This document shows positions 56,314 through 63,904 of a stretch of DNA of 64,000 nt, one piece after another. Numbering within the stretch: the stretch's first letter is position 1; every line of letters begins with the position of its first letter. Source of the stretch: Aureimonas sp. OT7 (GTDB taxonomy: Bacteria > Pseudomonadota > Alphaproteobacteria > Rhizobiales > Rhizobiaceae); contig NZ_CP062167.1 of assembly GCF_014844055.1 (NCBI RefSeq), positions 1,999,501 through 2,063,500 on the forward strand. The letters run 5' to 3'. The position numbers and the translations under genes are program-made. Below the pieces are notes generated by a model. That model was not told the origin of the DNA. It ran no database searches and saw nothing but the letters and a program-made list of their open reading frames with translations.

Positions 56314-56574
56314 ATGGCTGACAAGAGATCTGAAACCGAGCATGAGCTTCCCGATGATGCCGGTCCCGAGGAGCGTGTCGACGTCCTGACCAATGCCGTG
56401 CGGCGCCTCGACAACCGCTTCCGCGGCCGTCCCAACGATCCGTCGCTCATCGGCGAGGACATGCCGGAAGAGGACGAGGACACGGACGACGACACCGGCG
56501 ATGACGCCGACACGGACGACGATCCGGACAAGGACGACGACTGGCCGGAGCCCAAGGGTACCAAGCTCTGGTAA
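56314..56574 (+). CDS. Small, extremely acidic hypothetical protein
   Basis: An 86-residue protein. The first 45 residues look ordered (ERVDVLTNAVRRLDNRFRGR, a likely helix), and then comes a run of about 30 Asp/Glu-rich residues before the end EPKGTKLW. The gene has a nearly perfect ribosome binding site (AAAGGAGG, 7 bases before ATG), so it is very likely translated. I do not recognise a family. It might act as a nucleic-acid mimic or chaperone, but this is only a guess from composition. Confidence 0.65.
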   Translation: MADKRSETEHELPDDAGPEERVDVLTNAVRRLDNRFRGRPNDPSLIGEDMPEEDEDTDDDTGDDADTDDDPDKDDDWPEPKGTKLW

Positions 56575-56667
56575 AGCTGCCACACGGCCGTCATAAAAGC
56601 GTCATCACACTTGACGAAACGCAACCTTAGATAGAGTTCTCAGCCATTCCCGGAACAATGCCAGGGG

Positions 56668-57486
56668 ATGGCTGTGGCTTTTCAGAATGTGTCCATCACT
56701 ACGCGCCGGCACGCGCCGGCGGGCAGGTCCGGCCAGCGCCTTGTCCGCGCGCGTCGGGGCGGGGTGGATGTCTGGATCAAGGATTTCAGCGTCGAGACGG
56801 TAACGGCGGGGCAACGCTTCCATCGTCTTGTTTCCGCGTTCATCCGGCTCGAGCTCCTGCGCCCGTCCCCATCCGTCGACGCAGCCGGACTGGTCGACCG
56901 CGAGTTGCGCAAACGACATGCCTTCGCCACCTCCGGTGTTCCCGTGCCGGACATGGAGAGGCTGTCCGTCACCCGGCTTGCGGTGGCGGATGCCGGCGAG
57001 ACCTTGATGGCGCGCATGGACGCGTTGCGGGCGGCCGGGCATGCGGAACGCCACGACGATCTTCTCGTGCTTGCTGCGGATGCCCTGTCGCAAGCCCATG
57101 CGGCGGGGGTGTGCCACGGACGGCCGCATCCGCGCGACATGGCGCTGGTGGATGGGCAGGTGCTGTTCTTCGACTTCGAGGAAGAGCCCGAGGCTGTCAT
57201 GTCGGTGGCCTGTGCGCAGGCGCGCGATACGTTATTGCTGTTTACACAGGTCGTGGCGCTGGCCATGAACCCGGCGACGGCCCAAAAGGCCTTCGACGTA
57301 TACCGCGCCGGTGCCCCTGCCGAGACGCTCAAGGTGCTTGCGAGCCTGCGCAGGCCCGTTCGTCATGGGGCCCGCCTGGGACGCGTGGCGGCGCGGCTTC
57401 ATGCCGGCAAAGACCTTGTCCGTTTTCTTGACTCCGTCGCGTTTTTCGAACGCGCACTCCCGCTGGCTGCGCGGCTGGGCGTCTGA
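56668..57486 (+). CDS. Kinase-fold protein lacking the catalytic aspartate (possible pseudokinase)
   Basis: A 272-residue protein resembling the small lipopolysaccharide (WaaP/Kdo)-kinase and RIO-like group. The VxIK-like GVDVWIKDF could hold the ATP-binding Lys and DRELRKRHAF the helix C Glu. The catalytic loop reads HGRPHPRDMALVDG where active kinases have HGDLHPGN, so the catalytic Asp is Arg and the metal-binding Asn is shifted. The metal Asp remains (LFFDFEEEP). Homologues in Rhizobiales carry misleading names such as serine/threonine phosphatase. Role unknown. Monocistronic. Confidence 0.6.
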   Translation: MAVAFQNVSITTRRHAPAGRSGQRLVRARRGGVDVWIKDFSVETVTAGQRFHRLVSAFIRLELLRPSPSVDAAGLVDRELRKRHAFATSGVPVPDMERLSVTRLAVADAGETLMARMDALRAAGHAERHDDLLVLAADALSQAHAAGVCHGRPHPRDMALVDGQVLFFDFEEEPEAVMSVACAQARDTLLLFTQVVALAMNPATAQKAFDVYRAGAPAETLKVLASLRRPVRHGARLGRVAARLHAGKDLVRFLDSVAFFERALPLAARLGV

Positions 57487-57488
57487 TC

Positions 57489-57725
57489 TCAGGCGGACGG
57501 TTCCGTGCCTTCCGGCGCGTTCGCCGCGCGAATCCGGGGTGCGCCGCGCTTGCGCTCGTAGGCGAAGCCATCCGCCCACAAGCCGTGCTCGTGGGAGCCG
57601 GCAGGGTTGGGGTTCATGGCGATCTCGCCGCGCTCCCGAAAGGCGAAGCGGCCCGCGTTCCAGGCCTGCTTTTCCCGCTCCGCATCCAGCATGGACTGGG
57701 CAAGTTTCCTGACGGCGTCGTTCAT
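57489..57725 (-). CDS. Ribosome modulation factor-like small protein
   Basis: A 78-residue basic protein. The central pattern EKQAWNAGRFAFRERGEIAMNPNPAGSHEHGLW (longer segment, key features AWxxGxxA, NP, W-x-x-G) resembles the ribosome modulation factor fold, with a repeated aromatic-Gly arrangement (AWNAGRFA and LWADGFAY). Such proteins bind ribosomes in stationary phase. The similarity is short and seen only by eye. It converges with the kinase-fold gene. Confidence 0.45.
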   Translation of the reverse strand: MNDAVRKLAQSMLDAEREKQAWNAGRFAFRERGEIAMNPNPAGSHEHGLWADGFAYERKRGAPRIRAANAPEGTEPSA

Positions 57726-57773
57726 TCCGGTCGGCCCCGCTGCTATGAGGCCGCCATACTGGCGGAAGGGCAG

Positions 57774-58055
57774 TTAACGGGCTGTTTCGCCGCCGCGCGA
57801 TTGCCGCAGATCCTGTCGCTCTTCCATTGCCGATATGGCCTGCCGGCCGGCACGCGTGATGGTGAATGTGATGGCCTGGCGCGCCTGGTCATAGGACGAA
57901 CGGCAGAAACCGGCATGCGCAAGCTGCTCCAGCGTACGCAGCGTGCGAATGCCATGCGGCAGGCCGTGCCAACGCTGGTCGTTGCGGGACACAAGGATGG
58001 GCGATTGCTCCAGATGGCGCAGCGCCTGAATTTGAGATTCGGATAAGATGCGCAT
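57774..58055 (-). CDS. Small winged-helix-like hypothetical protein
   Basis: A 93-residue protein. SQIQALRHLEQS, IRTLRTLEQLAHAGFCRSSY and ITFTITRAGRQAISAM follow a helix-helix-wing order, like the single wHTH proteins of Rhizobiales. It has a plausible fold but no known function. It sits 48 bases upstream of the RMF-like gene and reads in the same direction. Confidence 0.55.
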   Translation of the reverse strand: MRILSESQIQALRHLEQSPILVSRNDQRWHGLPHGIRTLRTLEQLAHAGFCRSSYDQARQAITFTITRAGRQAISAMEERQDLRQSRGGETAR

Positions 58056-58174
58056 GTCACCAAAGCTAGCGGCGGCGCTGCCGGGGGTCTCTTGGCTCTA
58101 GGGTTGAACCGGCTCACCCTTAATGGCCTGTCGCCTACGCCAACAGGTGAAGGGTCAGGCCTGAAAGGAATCAG

Positions 58175-58205
58175 AAGGGGCTGTCGCAATGCGCGGCAGC
58201 CCCTT
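58175..58205 (-). terminator. Hairpin after the DUF2171 gene
   Basis: An imperfect stem AAGGGGCTG/CAGCCCCTT, extended by several further pairs, lies 25 bases downstream of the DUF2171 stop on the minus strand. The T-tract is weak. Confidence 0.6.
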
Positions 58206-58229
58206 GAAAAACCCGGTGGGAAAGACCTC

Positions 58230-58484
58230 TCAGATGCCCTTGCCGCTCTCTTCTTCCTCGAACGTCACCGCCACGTCGCCGTTTGCCGACAGGCGCACCT
58301 TGTCGCCTTCGACATCGGCAACGAGCCCGACCGAGATGTAATGATGGTGGCCCTTGTGGCCCTCGGGATTTTCTTCCCGGGTCAGTTTGATGCGTTCGCC
58401 TTCGACCCGATCGACCCTGCCCACATGGACCCCATCGGCGCCGATCACTTCCATATGTTCACGAATGGATTCCAAACCGCTCAT
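58230..58484 (-). CDS. DUF2171 family protein
   Basis: An 84-residue protein. The sequence IREHMEVIGADGVHVGRVDRVEGERIKL and the central HKGHHHYISVGLVADVEGDKVRLS are characteristic of DUF2171, a PRC-barrel-like small fold common in Alphaproteobacteria and Deinococci. The HxGHHHY stretch may bind metal. The function is unknown; several relatives are stress-induced. Confidence 0.85.
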   Translation of the reverse strand: MSGLESIREHMEVIGADGVHVGRVDRVEGERIKLTREENPEGHKGHHHYISVGLVADVEGDKVRLSANGDVAVTFEEEESGKGI

Positions 58485-58526
58485 GTCCTGTCTCCGTTAC
58501 GGGAATGGTTGCCTGACATAGATGCA

Positions 58527-58757
58527 TCAGGCAGCGTGACCGCCAAGGCCTCTTGCCGGCTTTTCCTCGCGCGTGAAACTGATGCGGCTGCGGCAACCCT
58601 TCCATCGGGACGGGTCGAAGGTGCGGGCGTTGATCTGATCGAGGGCGATTTCCGACTCCTCGAAAGTCAGTCCGTCGAGGAAATAGATTCCCCAGCGAAG
58701 ATTGTACCGGCCATCCACATTGCGGATGTCGACTTTCGGGGTCAGCCGTCTGATCAT
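58527..58757 (-). CDS. Conserved small hypothetical protein
   Basis: A 76-residue protein (MIRRLTPKVDIRNVDGRYNL at the start, then FLDGLTFEESEIALDQINAR). The beta-then-helix character suggests a compact fold. I do not recognise a family. The ATG at 58757 is preceded by a purine-rich stretch (GGGAGGAACC), which makes it better than an ATG 20 codons upstream. It is in line with the DUF2171 gene. Confidence 0.6.
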   Translation of the reverse strand: MIRRLTPKVDIRNVDGRYNLRWGIYFLDGLTFEESEIALDQINARTFDPSRWKGCRSRISFTREEKPARGLGGHAA

Positions 58758-58846
58758 TGGTTCCTCCCGCGGATTGCGTCGGAGAAACGTCTGTGGAACC
58801 CTCAGGTTCCGCCGCAAGCGGCTAAATTCGTGCTAGGCTAACGGTT

Positions 58847-59941
58847 ATGCCTCTGCACGATGTCTCACTCGGGACTTTCGCCTTGAAGCTCTTTTTCCAC
58901 GACGCGCAGTCGCGCCATCGCCCCACGCAGTACCTCGTCCATGGAAAGATCGTCGAGCCCCTGGAACGCCCGGAGCGGCTGGCGGTCATGAAGCAGAGCC
59001 TGGAAGGGTGCGGGCTCGAGGCGGTGACGCCCGACGACGCCGGTCTGGAGCCGATACGCGCCGTCCATGCCGGCCACTATCTCGACTTCCTCGCCTCGGC
59101 CTATGACGAGTTCCGCAAGCTTCCGAACGCCGGGCCGGAAGTGCTGCCGAACGTCCATCCCTATGGCACCGGGAGCATCGGGCCGGAACCGCGTCCCGAG
59201 CCGCGCAGCAAGGGCATCCTCGGCCGCACCGGATGGTATATCGGCGACCTTTCCTGCGCCATGATGGCCGACACCTTCGAGGCGGCACTGCGTTCCGCCG
59301 ACAGTTCCGTGGCGGCTGCGCGCGCCGTGGCGGCCGGAGCGCCGGCAGCCTATGCGCTTTGCCGTCCGCCCGGTCATCATGCCTATGCCGACCGGGCCTC
59401 CGGCTTCTGCTTCCTCAACAATGCGGCCATCGCCGCCGAGGAACTGCGCAGGCGTTTCGAGCGGGTCGCCATTCTCGATTTCGATACCCATCACGGCGAC
59501 GGCACGCAGGCGATCTTCTACCATCGGGACGATGTCTTCTTCGCATCCACCCATACGGATCCGAGCAATTACTACCCGCATTATTTCGGCTACGCGGACG
59601 AAGAAGGAGCCGGGGCGGGCAGGGGCTGCAACCTCAATCTGCCGCTGCCGCCGGGAAGCGGCGACGATGCCTATGCGGACGCAGTCAGGCGGCTCGCCGA
59701 CGCCGTGAAGGCTTTCGGAGCGCAGGCCCTGGTGATTTCGGCCGGCTGGGACGCTCATCGGGACGATCCACTGTCACGCCTTGCCGTGACGACTTCCGCC
59801 TACGAGGTGTTGGGCGGCCTCCTCGCGCAATTGGCCTTGCCGAGTGTCATCGTGCAGGAGGGCGGCTATTCCCTTGCCGCCGTCGCCGAGGCCGCGCCGG
59901 CCTTCGTCACGGCCTTTCGCGCCGGGCACCGCATCGCCTGA
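58847..59941 (+). CDS. Histone deacetylase family (acetylpolyamine amidohydrolase-like) protein
   Basis: A 364-residue zinc-dependent deacetylase. The motif RPPGHHAY gives the tandem catalytic His, [15 protein letters not shown] holds two zinc ligands, and [12 protein letters not shown] the third Asp; GGYSL near the end carries the Gly-Tyr that stabilises the transition state. Bacterial members cleave acetylated polyamines or other acetylated amines. The first 12 codons may not be translated: a TTG at 58883 would start MKLFF like many homologues. Confidence 0.9.
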   Translation: MPLHDVSLGTFALKLFFHDAQSRHRPTQYLVHGKIVEPLERPERLAVMKQSLEGCGLEAVTPDDAGLEPIRAVHAGHYLDFLASAYDEFRKLPNAGPEVLPNVHPYGTGSIGPEPRPEPRSKGILGRTGWYIGDLSCAMMADTFEAALRSADSSVAAARAVAAGAPAAYALCRPPGHHAYADRASGFCFLNNAAIAAEELRRRFERVAILDFDTHHGDGTQAIFYHRDDVFFASTHTDPSNYYPHYFGYADEEGAGAGRGCNLNLPLPPGSGDDAYADAVRRLADAVKAFGAQALVISAGWDAHRDDPLSRLAVTTSAYEVLGGLLAQLALPSVIVQEGGYSLAAVAEAAPAFVTAFRAGHRIA

Positions 59942-59944
59942 TCG

Positions 59945-60733
59945 TCAGCGCGGCACCGGCAGAAGGCCGCGCAGGCCGGTGCCGCCGGCGGCGAAGCGAT
60001 AGCCCAGCCCCCGCTCGGCCATGAAGCGTGCGACGACCAGGGAAGTGACGATGCCAATGGCAAACCCGGCAAGGACATCGCTCGGGTAATGCGCGCGGAC
60101 CACGATACGGCTGAGCGCAAGGCAGAGGCCGACGATGAAGATCGGCACGCGCACCGGCGGCGCCAGTACCATGAAGGTGGCGGTCACGGCGCCCATGGTG
60201 GTGGCATGGCCGGACGGAAAACTGGCGAACTGGTCTCCGAAGCGCACCAGCCGGAAGGCAAAGCTGCCGTAGTCTTCCAGAAGGGCCGGCCGCGCCCGGC
60301 CAAAAGTCACCTTGAGAATGTTAGTGACGATTCCGGCAAGGACAACGGAGCCGAACAGGTGGCCGGCATAGGCGTAGGTGCGGGCCAGGCGCAGGCGTCC
60401 GGACCTTTCCAGCCGTCCCCAATCAACCATGGTCAGCGCGACGATGAGCGCCAGCATCGGCCAGAGATACCAGCGTACCAGGCCGATATCGGTGGCGATG
60501 CGCAGGAAGGCGAGGCTTCCCGCCGGCTCGTCGAGCATGGCCAGGCTGATACGCCTGTCGACGGGGAAGCTGGCGATCGCGAGGGCCGCGCCGATGCCTG
60601 CGATGCAAAACAGCGGAGCGGAAAAGACGGGGGGGTGGCTACGGGATGGTGCGCGGCGGACATCGTGCCAGACCTGACGCAACTGGGAACCGATATGGCG
60701 CAAGCGAGGACCTTTCCGATGGCTCTTCGTCAC
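59945..60733 (-). CDS. PAP2 family phosphatase, inner membrane
   Basis: A 262-residue protein from GTG 60733. Six membrane segments and the three PAP2 motifs are visible: KVTFGRARP (K-x6-RP), FPSGH and SRIVVRAHYPSD (SR-x5-H-x3-D). These enzymes dephosphorylate lipid phosphates such as undecaprenyl or phosphatidylglycerol phosphate. The open frame continues 85 codons upstream, but that part is the antisense translation of tRNA-Pro (GFEPATLWSQT), so the GTG or a nearby start must be the real one. Confidence 0.85.
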   Translation of the reverse strand: MTKSHRKGPRLRHIGSQLRQVWHDVRRAPSRSHPPVFSAPLFCIAGIGAALAIASFPVDRRISLAMLDEPAGSLAFLRIATDIGLVRWYLWPMLALIVALTMVDWGRLERSGRLRLARTYAYAGHLFGSVVLAGIVTNILKVTFGRARPALLEDYGSFAFRLVRFGDQFASFPSGHATTMGAVTATFMVLAPPVRVPIFIVGLCLALSRIVVRAHYPSDVLAGFAIGIVTSLVVARFMAERGLGYRFAAGGTGLRGLLPVPR

Positions 60734-60805
60734 GTGGTTCCAGCCCAGATAGGCGCGGGGTATCGCAGAAACAGGGTTTGGGCACGTTCGGGTGCAGACG
60801 GAGGC

Positions 60806-60834
60806 TTGCCAAGCCGCATCGGCAAAGCTAGTAA
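60806..60834 (+). promoter_or_regulatory. Promoter of tRNA-Pro (tentative)
   Basis: TTGCCA (-35, 60806-60811) and TAGTAA (-10, 60829-60834), 17 bases apart, lie before tRNA-Pro. Between them and the tRNA an 8-base-pair hairpin CAAGGCCC/GGGCCTTG (60838-60863) may mark a processing site. Confidence 0.4.
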
Positions 60835-60865
60835 GCCCAAGGCCCTCCGGCGTGCGGGCCTTGAG

Positions 60866-60942
<77 letters not shown>

Positions 60943-60986
60943 TGGCATCCAATCGCCGATCGGTCAGCGACAAGAAGGATGCCGCC

Positions 60987-61292
60987 ATGGTTGCCCGTAT
61001 CTATCGTCCAGCGCGTACCGCGATGCAGTCCGGCAAGGCGCGCACGCGGGTCTGGATCCTCGATTTCGAGCCGGCCAAGCCCAAGGTCGTGGAGCCGCTG
61101 ATGGGCTACACCTCCAGCGGCGACATGCGGCAGCAGGTGCGTCTGACCTTCGATACGCGCGAACAGGCAGTCGAATACGCCGAGCGCAACGGAATCGCCT
61201 ACGAGGTCGAGGATACGCCGCGTATCGCGCGTTCGCGCGTGTCCTATTCCGACAATTTCAAGTACGACCGGGTCCAGCCCTGGACGCATTGA
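60987..61292 (+). CDS. NDUFS4-like accessory subunit of respiratory complex I
   Basis: A 101-residue protein. VARIYRPARTAMQSGKARTRVW and the core EPLMGYTSSGDMRQQVRLTF with AVEYAERNGIAYEV are the conserved ETC complex I NDUFS4 (18-kDa subunit) signature shared by Alphaproteobacteria and mitochondria. It should bind the NADH-oxidising arm. The ATG at 60987 has AAGGA 8 bases upstream; the earlier in-frame ATG overlaps the tRNA. Confidence 0.93.
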   Translation: MVARIYRPARTAMQSGKARTRVWILDFEPAKPKVVEPLMGYTSSGDMRQQVRLTFDTREQAVEYAERNGIAYEVEDTPRIARSRVSYSDNFKYDRVQPWTH

Positions 61293-61317
61293 TCGAAGCG
61301 GCCCCTGCCGCTTCCAT

Positions 61318-61393
61318 GGCCCCGTAGCTCAGTGGATAGAGCACCGGCCTTCTAAGCCGATGGTCGCAGGTTCGAATCCTGCCGGGGTCGCCA
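61318..61393 (+). tRNA. tRNA-Arg (anticodon TCT)
   Basis: GGCCCCG (61318) pairs with CGGGGTC through one G-U pair; discriminator G and encoded CCA (61391-61393) follow. The anticodon arm CGGCCTTCTAAGCCG gives TCT. The gene borders the decayed region to its right. Confidence 0.97.
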
Positions 61394-61429
61394 ACGATTT
61401 CAACGGCTTAGAAAGTTTGTTTTCGACGC

Positions 61430-61463
61430 CGTTCCAACTTTTTTGTAAAGCGTTCCAACTTTT
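61430..61463 (+). repeat. Two direct copies of CGTTCCAACTTTT
   Basis: Copies at 61430-61442 and 61451-61463, 21 bases apart, 37 bases after tRNA-Arg. The spacing is two helical turns, as in arm-type recombinase or iteron sites, but a decayed coding repeat is equally possible. Confidence 0.7.
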
Positions 61464-61665
61464 GTTCGTCATTCCTTCCCCGATGACATGATTTTTCGGC
61501 GTTCTCGGTGTGCTCTATTCGCCTGTCGGACCGATGCGATGTCTACCAGCTGGTATGCTTTGTGAAGCGCGTTTGACATGGAAATGCTATTCGCAATTTT
61601 CGCCGACAGCGTTGATGGGTCTGCAAAAAGCGTTTCTCTTCTCGCGTGAATGCCGGGAACTGCGC

Positions 61666-61758
61666 TTGGATGTCCTTTGGCAGGACCGCGCCCGATGCTA
61701 CCCGTGCGGAGTCGGGAGTACCGAGGTTGATCACATTCTGCCAATGTCGGAGCACTAG
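61666..61758 (+). pseudogene. Possible HNH-endonuclease-like remnant
   Basis: One frame here ends DRARCYPCGVGSTEVDHILP, similar to the CxxC...VDHI.P part of HNH nucleases, and is then cut by a stop before the second half of the motif. There is no intact gene. Similarity rests on a few residues and could be chance. Confidence 0.2.
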
Positions 61759-62011
61759 GAACGCCGCTTGGACCGCTCGGATCTTTAGGTTTTCCGCCGT
61801 CCTTGTAACCAGGGCAAACGGAACCGACATCCGCCAGGATCTGGCTAGGAGCCTTCCCTCACCAGCCCTCAAAAACTTGAGGATTTAGGCTGGCGAGGAA
61901 CAGGCTGAAAGAAGCGTCACAGAGTAGCATTGGAAACTCAGTGCGCATGCGTAGGATGCAGATGCAGTACGCGCCTGATTCAATCACTAACAAGGACAAA
62001 ATGTTGGCACG

Positions 62012-62140
62012 TCAGTCGTAGGCAAGGATATCTGCAAAGTCGTCGGCAGCGTTAATGAGCCTTTCGTACGTAGTCTTCTGGATGGTCACCATCGGTCGTA
62101 GAACCACCGCACGAGGAGGATGCTCAGAACGTCTAGAACT
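62012..62140 (-). pseudogene. Possible antitoxin-like (Phd type) remnant
   Basis: A 42-codon frame between stops, without its own start region, ends PRAVVLRPMVTIQKTTYERL and then INAADDFADILAYD. This resembles the middle and end of Phd/YefM antitoxins (V-x-I-x-x-x-x-Y-E-R-L). There is no toxin gene beside it. Weak evidence. Confidence 0.25.
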
Positions 62141-62388
62141 TCACTAACCTACTTGATCACACGCCGGTCGCCCACACGGAGCCGAATGCAATTGCGGCCC
62201 TGCAGCTACTTTACGTCGTTGGCCTGACGCGCTGGGTCCGAAGCATGAACCGATCTTGCCGACAATTTGGCAAGCCGTATTCGCGGGCATTCTGCGACTG
62301 CGCTTGGAGTCGCGGTATCGACGGGCGCGGAAGAACCTTTGGTTCGACTTCAGCGCCCGTCGAGCTTCTCGATAGGGTCATCGGACCC

Positions 62389-62631
62389 TTATCCGACCTG
62401 GGTGAGCCGTCGGATATTCGCCTGCACAACGGCTCGATAGTCGCCGATTACGGTGTCAGTGGGCTGGCCGCTCATCACCGACGCGCAGGCATCGCCGAAC
62501 GCCTGTACTTTCTCCGATACCATCAGCGTGGCTTCGTCGATGGCCGCAACGCCGCCGAGTCCGAGGCGGCAAAGCCGCAACTGGGCGGCCTGCTGCGACT
62601 CCAGGGCGAGCATCATCATGTTCGCCCCCAT
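62389..62631 (-). CDS. Conserved small helical protein
   Basis: An 80-residue protein (MGANMMMLALESQQAAQLRL at the start, later MVSEKVQAFGDACASVMSG and VQANIRRLTQ). The pattern of an E-x-x-x-A-x-x-x-R-L helix followed by M-V-S-E-K is one I associate with a common, unnamed small protein of Rhizobiales, loosely phasin-like. The ribosome binding site is weak. It lies downstream of the catalase group on the same strand. Confidence 0.55.
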   Translation of the reverse strand: MGANMMMLALESQQAAQLRLCRLGLGGVAAIDEATLMVSEKVQAFGDACASVMSGQPTDTVIGDYRAVVQANIRRLTQVG

Positions 62632-62659
62632 TGAAAGTAACAGGTGCACGCAGCTAACC

Positions 62660-62962
62660 TCAGGCAACGGCGTGGCCATCGAATTCCGCAAATGCGGACC
62701 TGATCGCCTCAGCCTTGGCATCGTCGTCGATATCGACCGAAACGGCAATCATACCGTCGAGAGCCTGATCGTATCGCTCATCCGTGCTCGGCTGGCCGCC
62801 TCGGGCATCGCTGCCAGCCGGTTCCTCGCCGGCGGAATTGCCGGCGCCGACCGGTGAGATGAAAATCGACGTCCGCTCGACCTCATACTCCTGCACCAGG
62901 CGCTCGACTGCCATTTCCGCGTTGCGGCGGGTTTCAAACTCCGCCTTCAGGTTCATGCCCAT
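62660..62962 (-). CDS. Hypothetical protein with catalase gene
   Basis: A 100-residue protein with a ferredoxin-like or ACT-like beta-alpha-beta outline (MNLKAEFETRRNAEMAVERL, VQEYEVERTSIFISPVG, then a Gly-rich spacer, then MIAVSVDIDDDAKAEAIRSAF). Proteins of this kind are often annotated as general-stress-like hypotheticals. It is only 15 bases downstream of the manganese catalase gene, so it is likely co-transcribed. No function is known to me. Confidence 0.6.
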   Translation of the reverse strand: MGMNLKAEFETRRNAEMAVERLVQEYEVERTSIFISPVGAGNSAGEEPAGSDARGGQPSTDERYDQALDGMIAVSVDIDDDAKAEAIRSAFAEFDGHAVA

Positions 62963-62977
62963 CGTGCGCGTCTCCGT

Positions 62978-63904
62978 TTACCGTGAGGCCTTGTAGAGCT
63001 TTTGAGCGATTTCAAACATTTCCTCCGGGGCGTAGTCCGGGGTGAACGCGGACGGCACGCCGACGAGCTGGGCGATCTTTCCGCCTTCGGGATGACCTTC
63101 GACGACTTCCAGCTCCCCGGGAGGATCGTCCGGAAGCGCTACCTCGCCATTGCCCCATATGCCGGCCATCTCGCGATAATCATCCGGGCTGAAGGTGTAG
63201 AGGCGGCGGTGCGACCCCTCGTCGAGATACTTCTGGCATTCCGGAATCTTGGACAGCGGAATGTTCGGTGTCGGCAGGAATTTATCGAGATCCACGCCTG
63301 TCACCTTCTTCAGGGCCAACGCGTAGGCGTGTGCATGCACGGAACCCCGAACCAGGAGATAGCCGCAGACTTCTCGCCCCGTTGGATCGGTGAGCGTTTC
63401 ATAGACCCGGAGCTTGTGAAGCCGGGCGCCGCATTCCAGATGGAAATTATGCAGCAGATCGACGATCACGTTCCCGGTCGTCGTGACGAAATCGTTGTTC
63501 CACGAAACTCCGTTCGAATTGACCGGCATTGCGCCGCCGGCACCCGACAGGAACGCTGCGGCGTTGCGTATATCCTTCATGTCCTCGAACGGCGCTCCGG
63601 AAATGTCGCCCCCGTCGCCGGCATCACCATTCGGCTTGTCCGGGCCGTTGGCAAGCATCGCAACACCATTGGATACGAGCTCCACATGCCCCAGTTCCTC
63701 GGCGGTAATGGAAGCCACCAGGCTGTAGAACGGCTTCAGCTTATCCTTGGACCGAAAGTTGAAGCTCTGAAACATGTAGTTTCCGAGCGTCGACATCTCA
63801 CCATACTTTCCGCCCAGCAATTCCTGCAGCGCGGCAGCGGCATTGGGGTCTGCTCGTTTCGGGGCAGGCAATTCCGCTTGCAGTCGATCGACACGCATGA
63901 ACAT
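62978..63904 (-). CDS. Manganese catalase
   Basis: A 308-residue non-haem catalase that disproportionates hydrogen peroxide with a di-manganese centre. The start MFMRVDRLQAELP, the segment GGKYGEMSTLGNYMFQSFNF, the metal-binding ITAEELGHVELV (Glu and His ligands) and CGYLLVRGSVHAHAYALAL (with His ligands) identify the family. Its full length is typical. The gene begins 96 bases from the window end on the minus strand, so its promoter may be partly outside. Confidence 0.95.
   Translation of the reverse strand: MFMRVDRLQAELPAPKRADPNAAAALQELLGGKYGEMSTLGNYMFQSFNFRSKDKLKPFYSLVASITAEELGHVELVSNGVAMLANGPDKPNGDAGDGGDISGAPFEDMKDIRNAAAFLSGAGGAMPVNSNGVSWNNDFVTTTGNVIVDLLHNFHLECGARLHKLRVYETLTDPTGREVCGYLLVRGSVHAHAYALALKKVTGVDLDKFLPTPNIPLSKIPECQKYLDEGSHRRLYTFSPDDYREMAGIWGNGEVALPDDPPGELEVVEGHPEGGKIAQLVGVPSAFTPDYAPEEMFEIAQKLYKASR

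Larger units (their letters stand above)
61394..62388. other. Gene-poor, decayed region after tRNA-Arg
   Basis: Nearly 1 kb with lower GC than the surroundings and no intact gene. Frames on both strands are short, lack ribosome binding sites and have codon usage unlike neighbours. It holds two direct repeats next to the tRNA and two weak protein-like traces (listed separately). It may be what is left of an element once inserted at the tRNA, but no duplicated tRNA 3' end (att) was found in the window. Confidence 0.6.

Noticed and set aside
61318..62388. Intact prophage or integrative element at tRNA-Arg
   Set aside because: No integrase gene, no second copy of the tRNA end and no cargo genes were seen, only weak remnants.
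62245..62634. 129-residue plus-strand frame
   Set aside because: Overlaps the more plausible small helical protein on the minus strand and has no recognisable feature.
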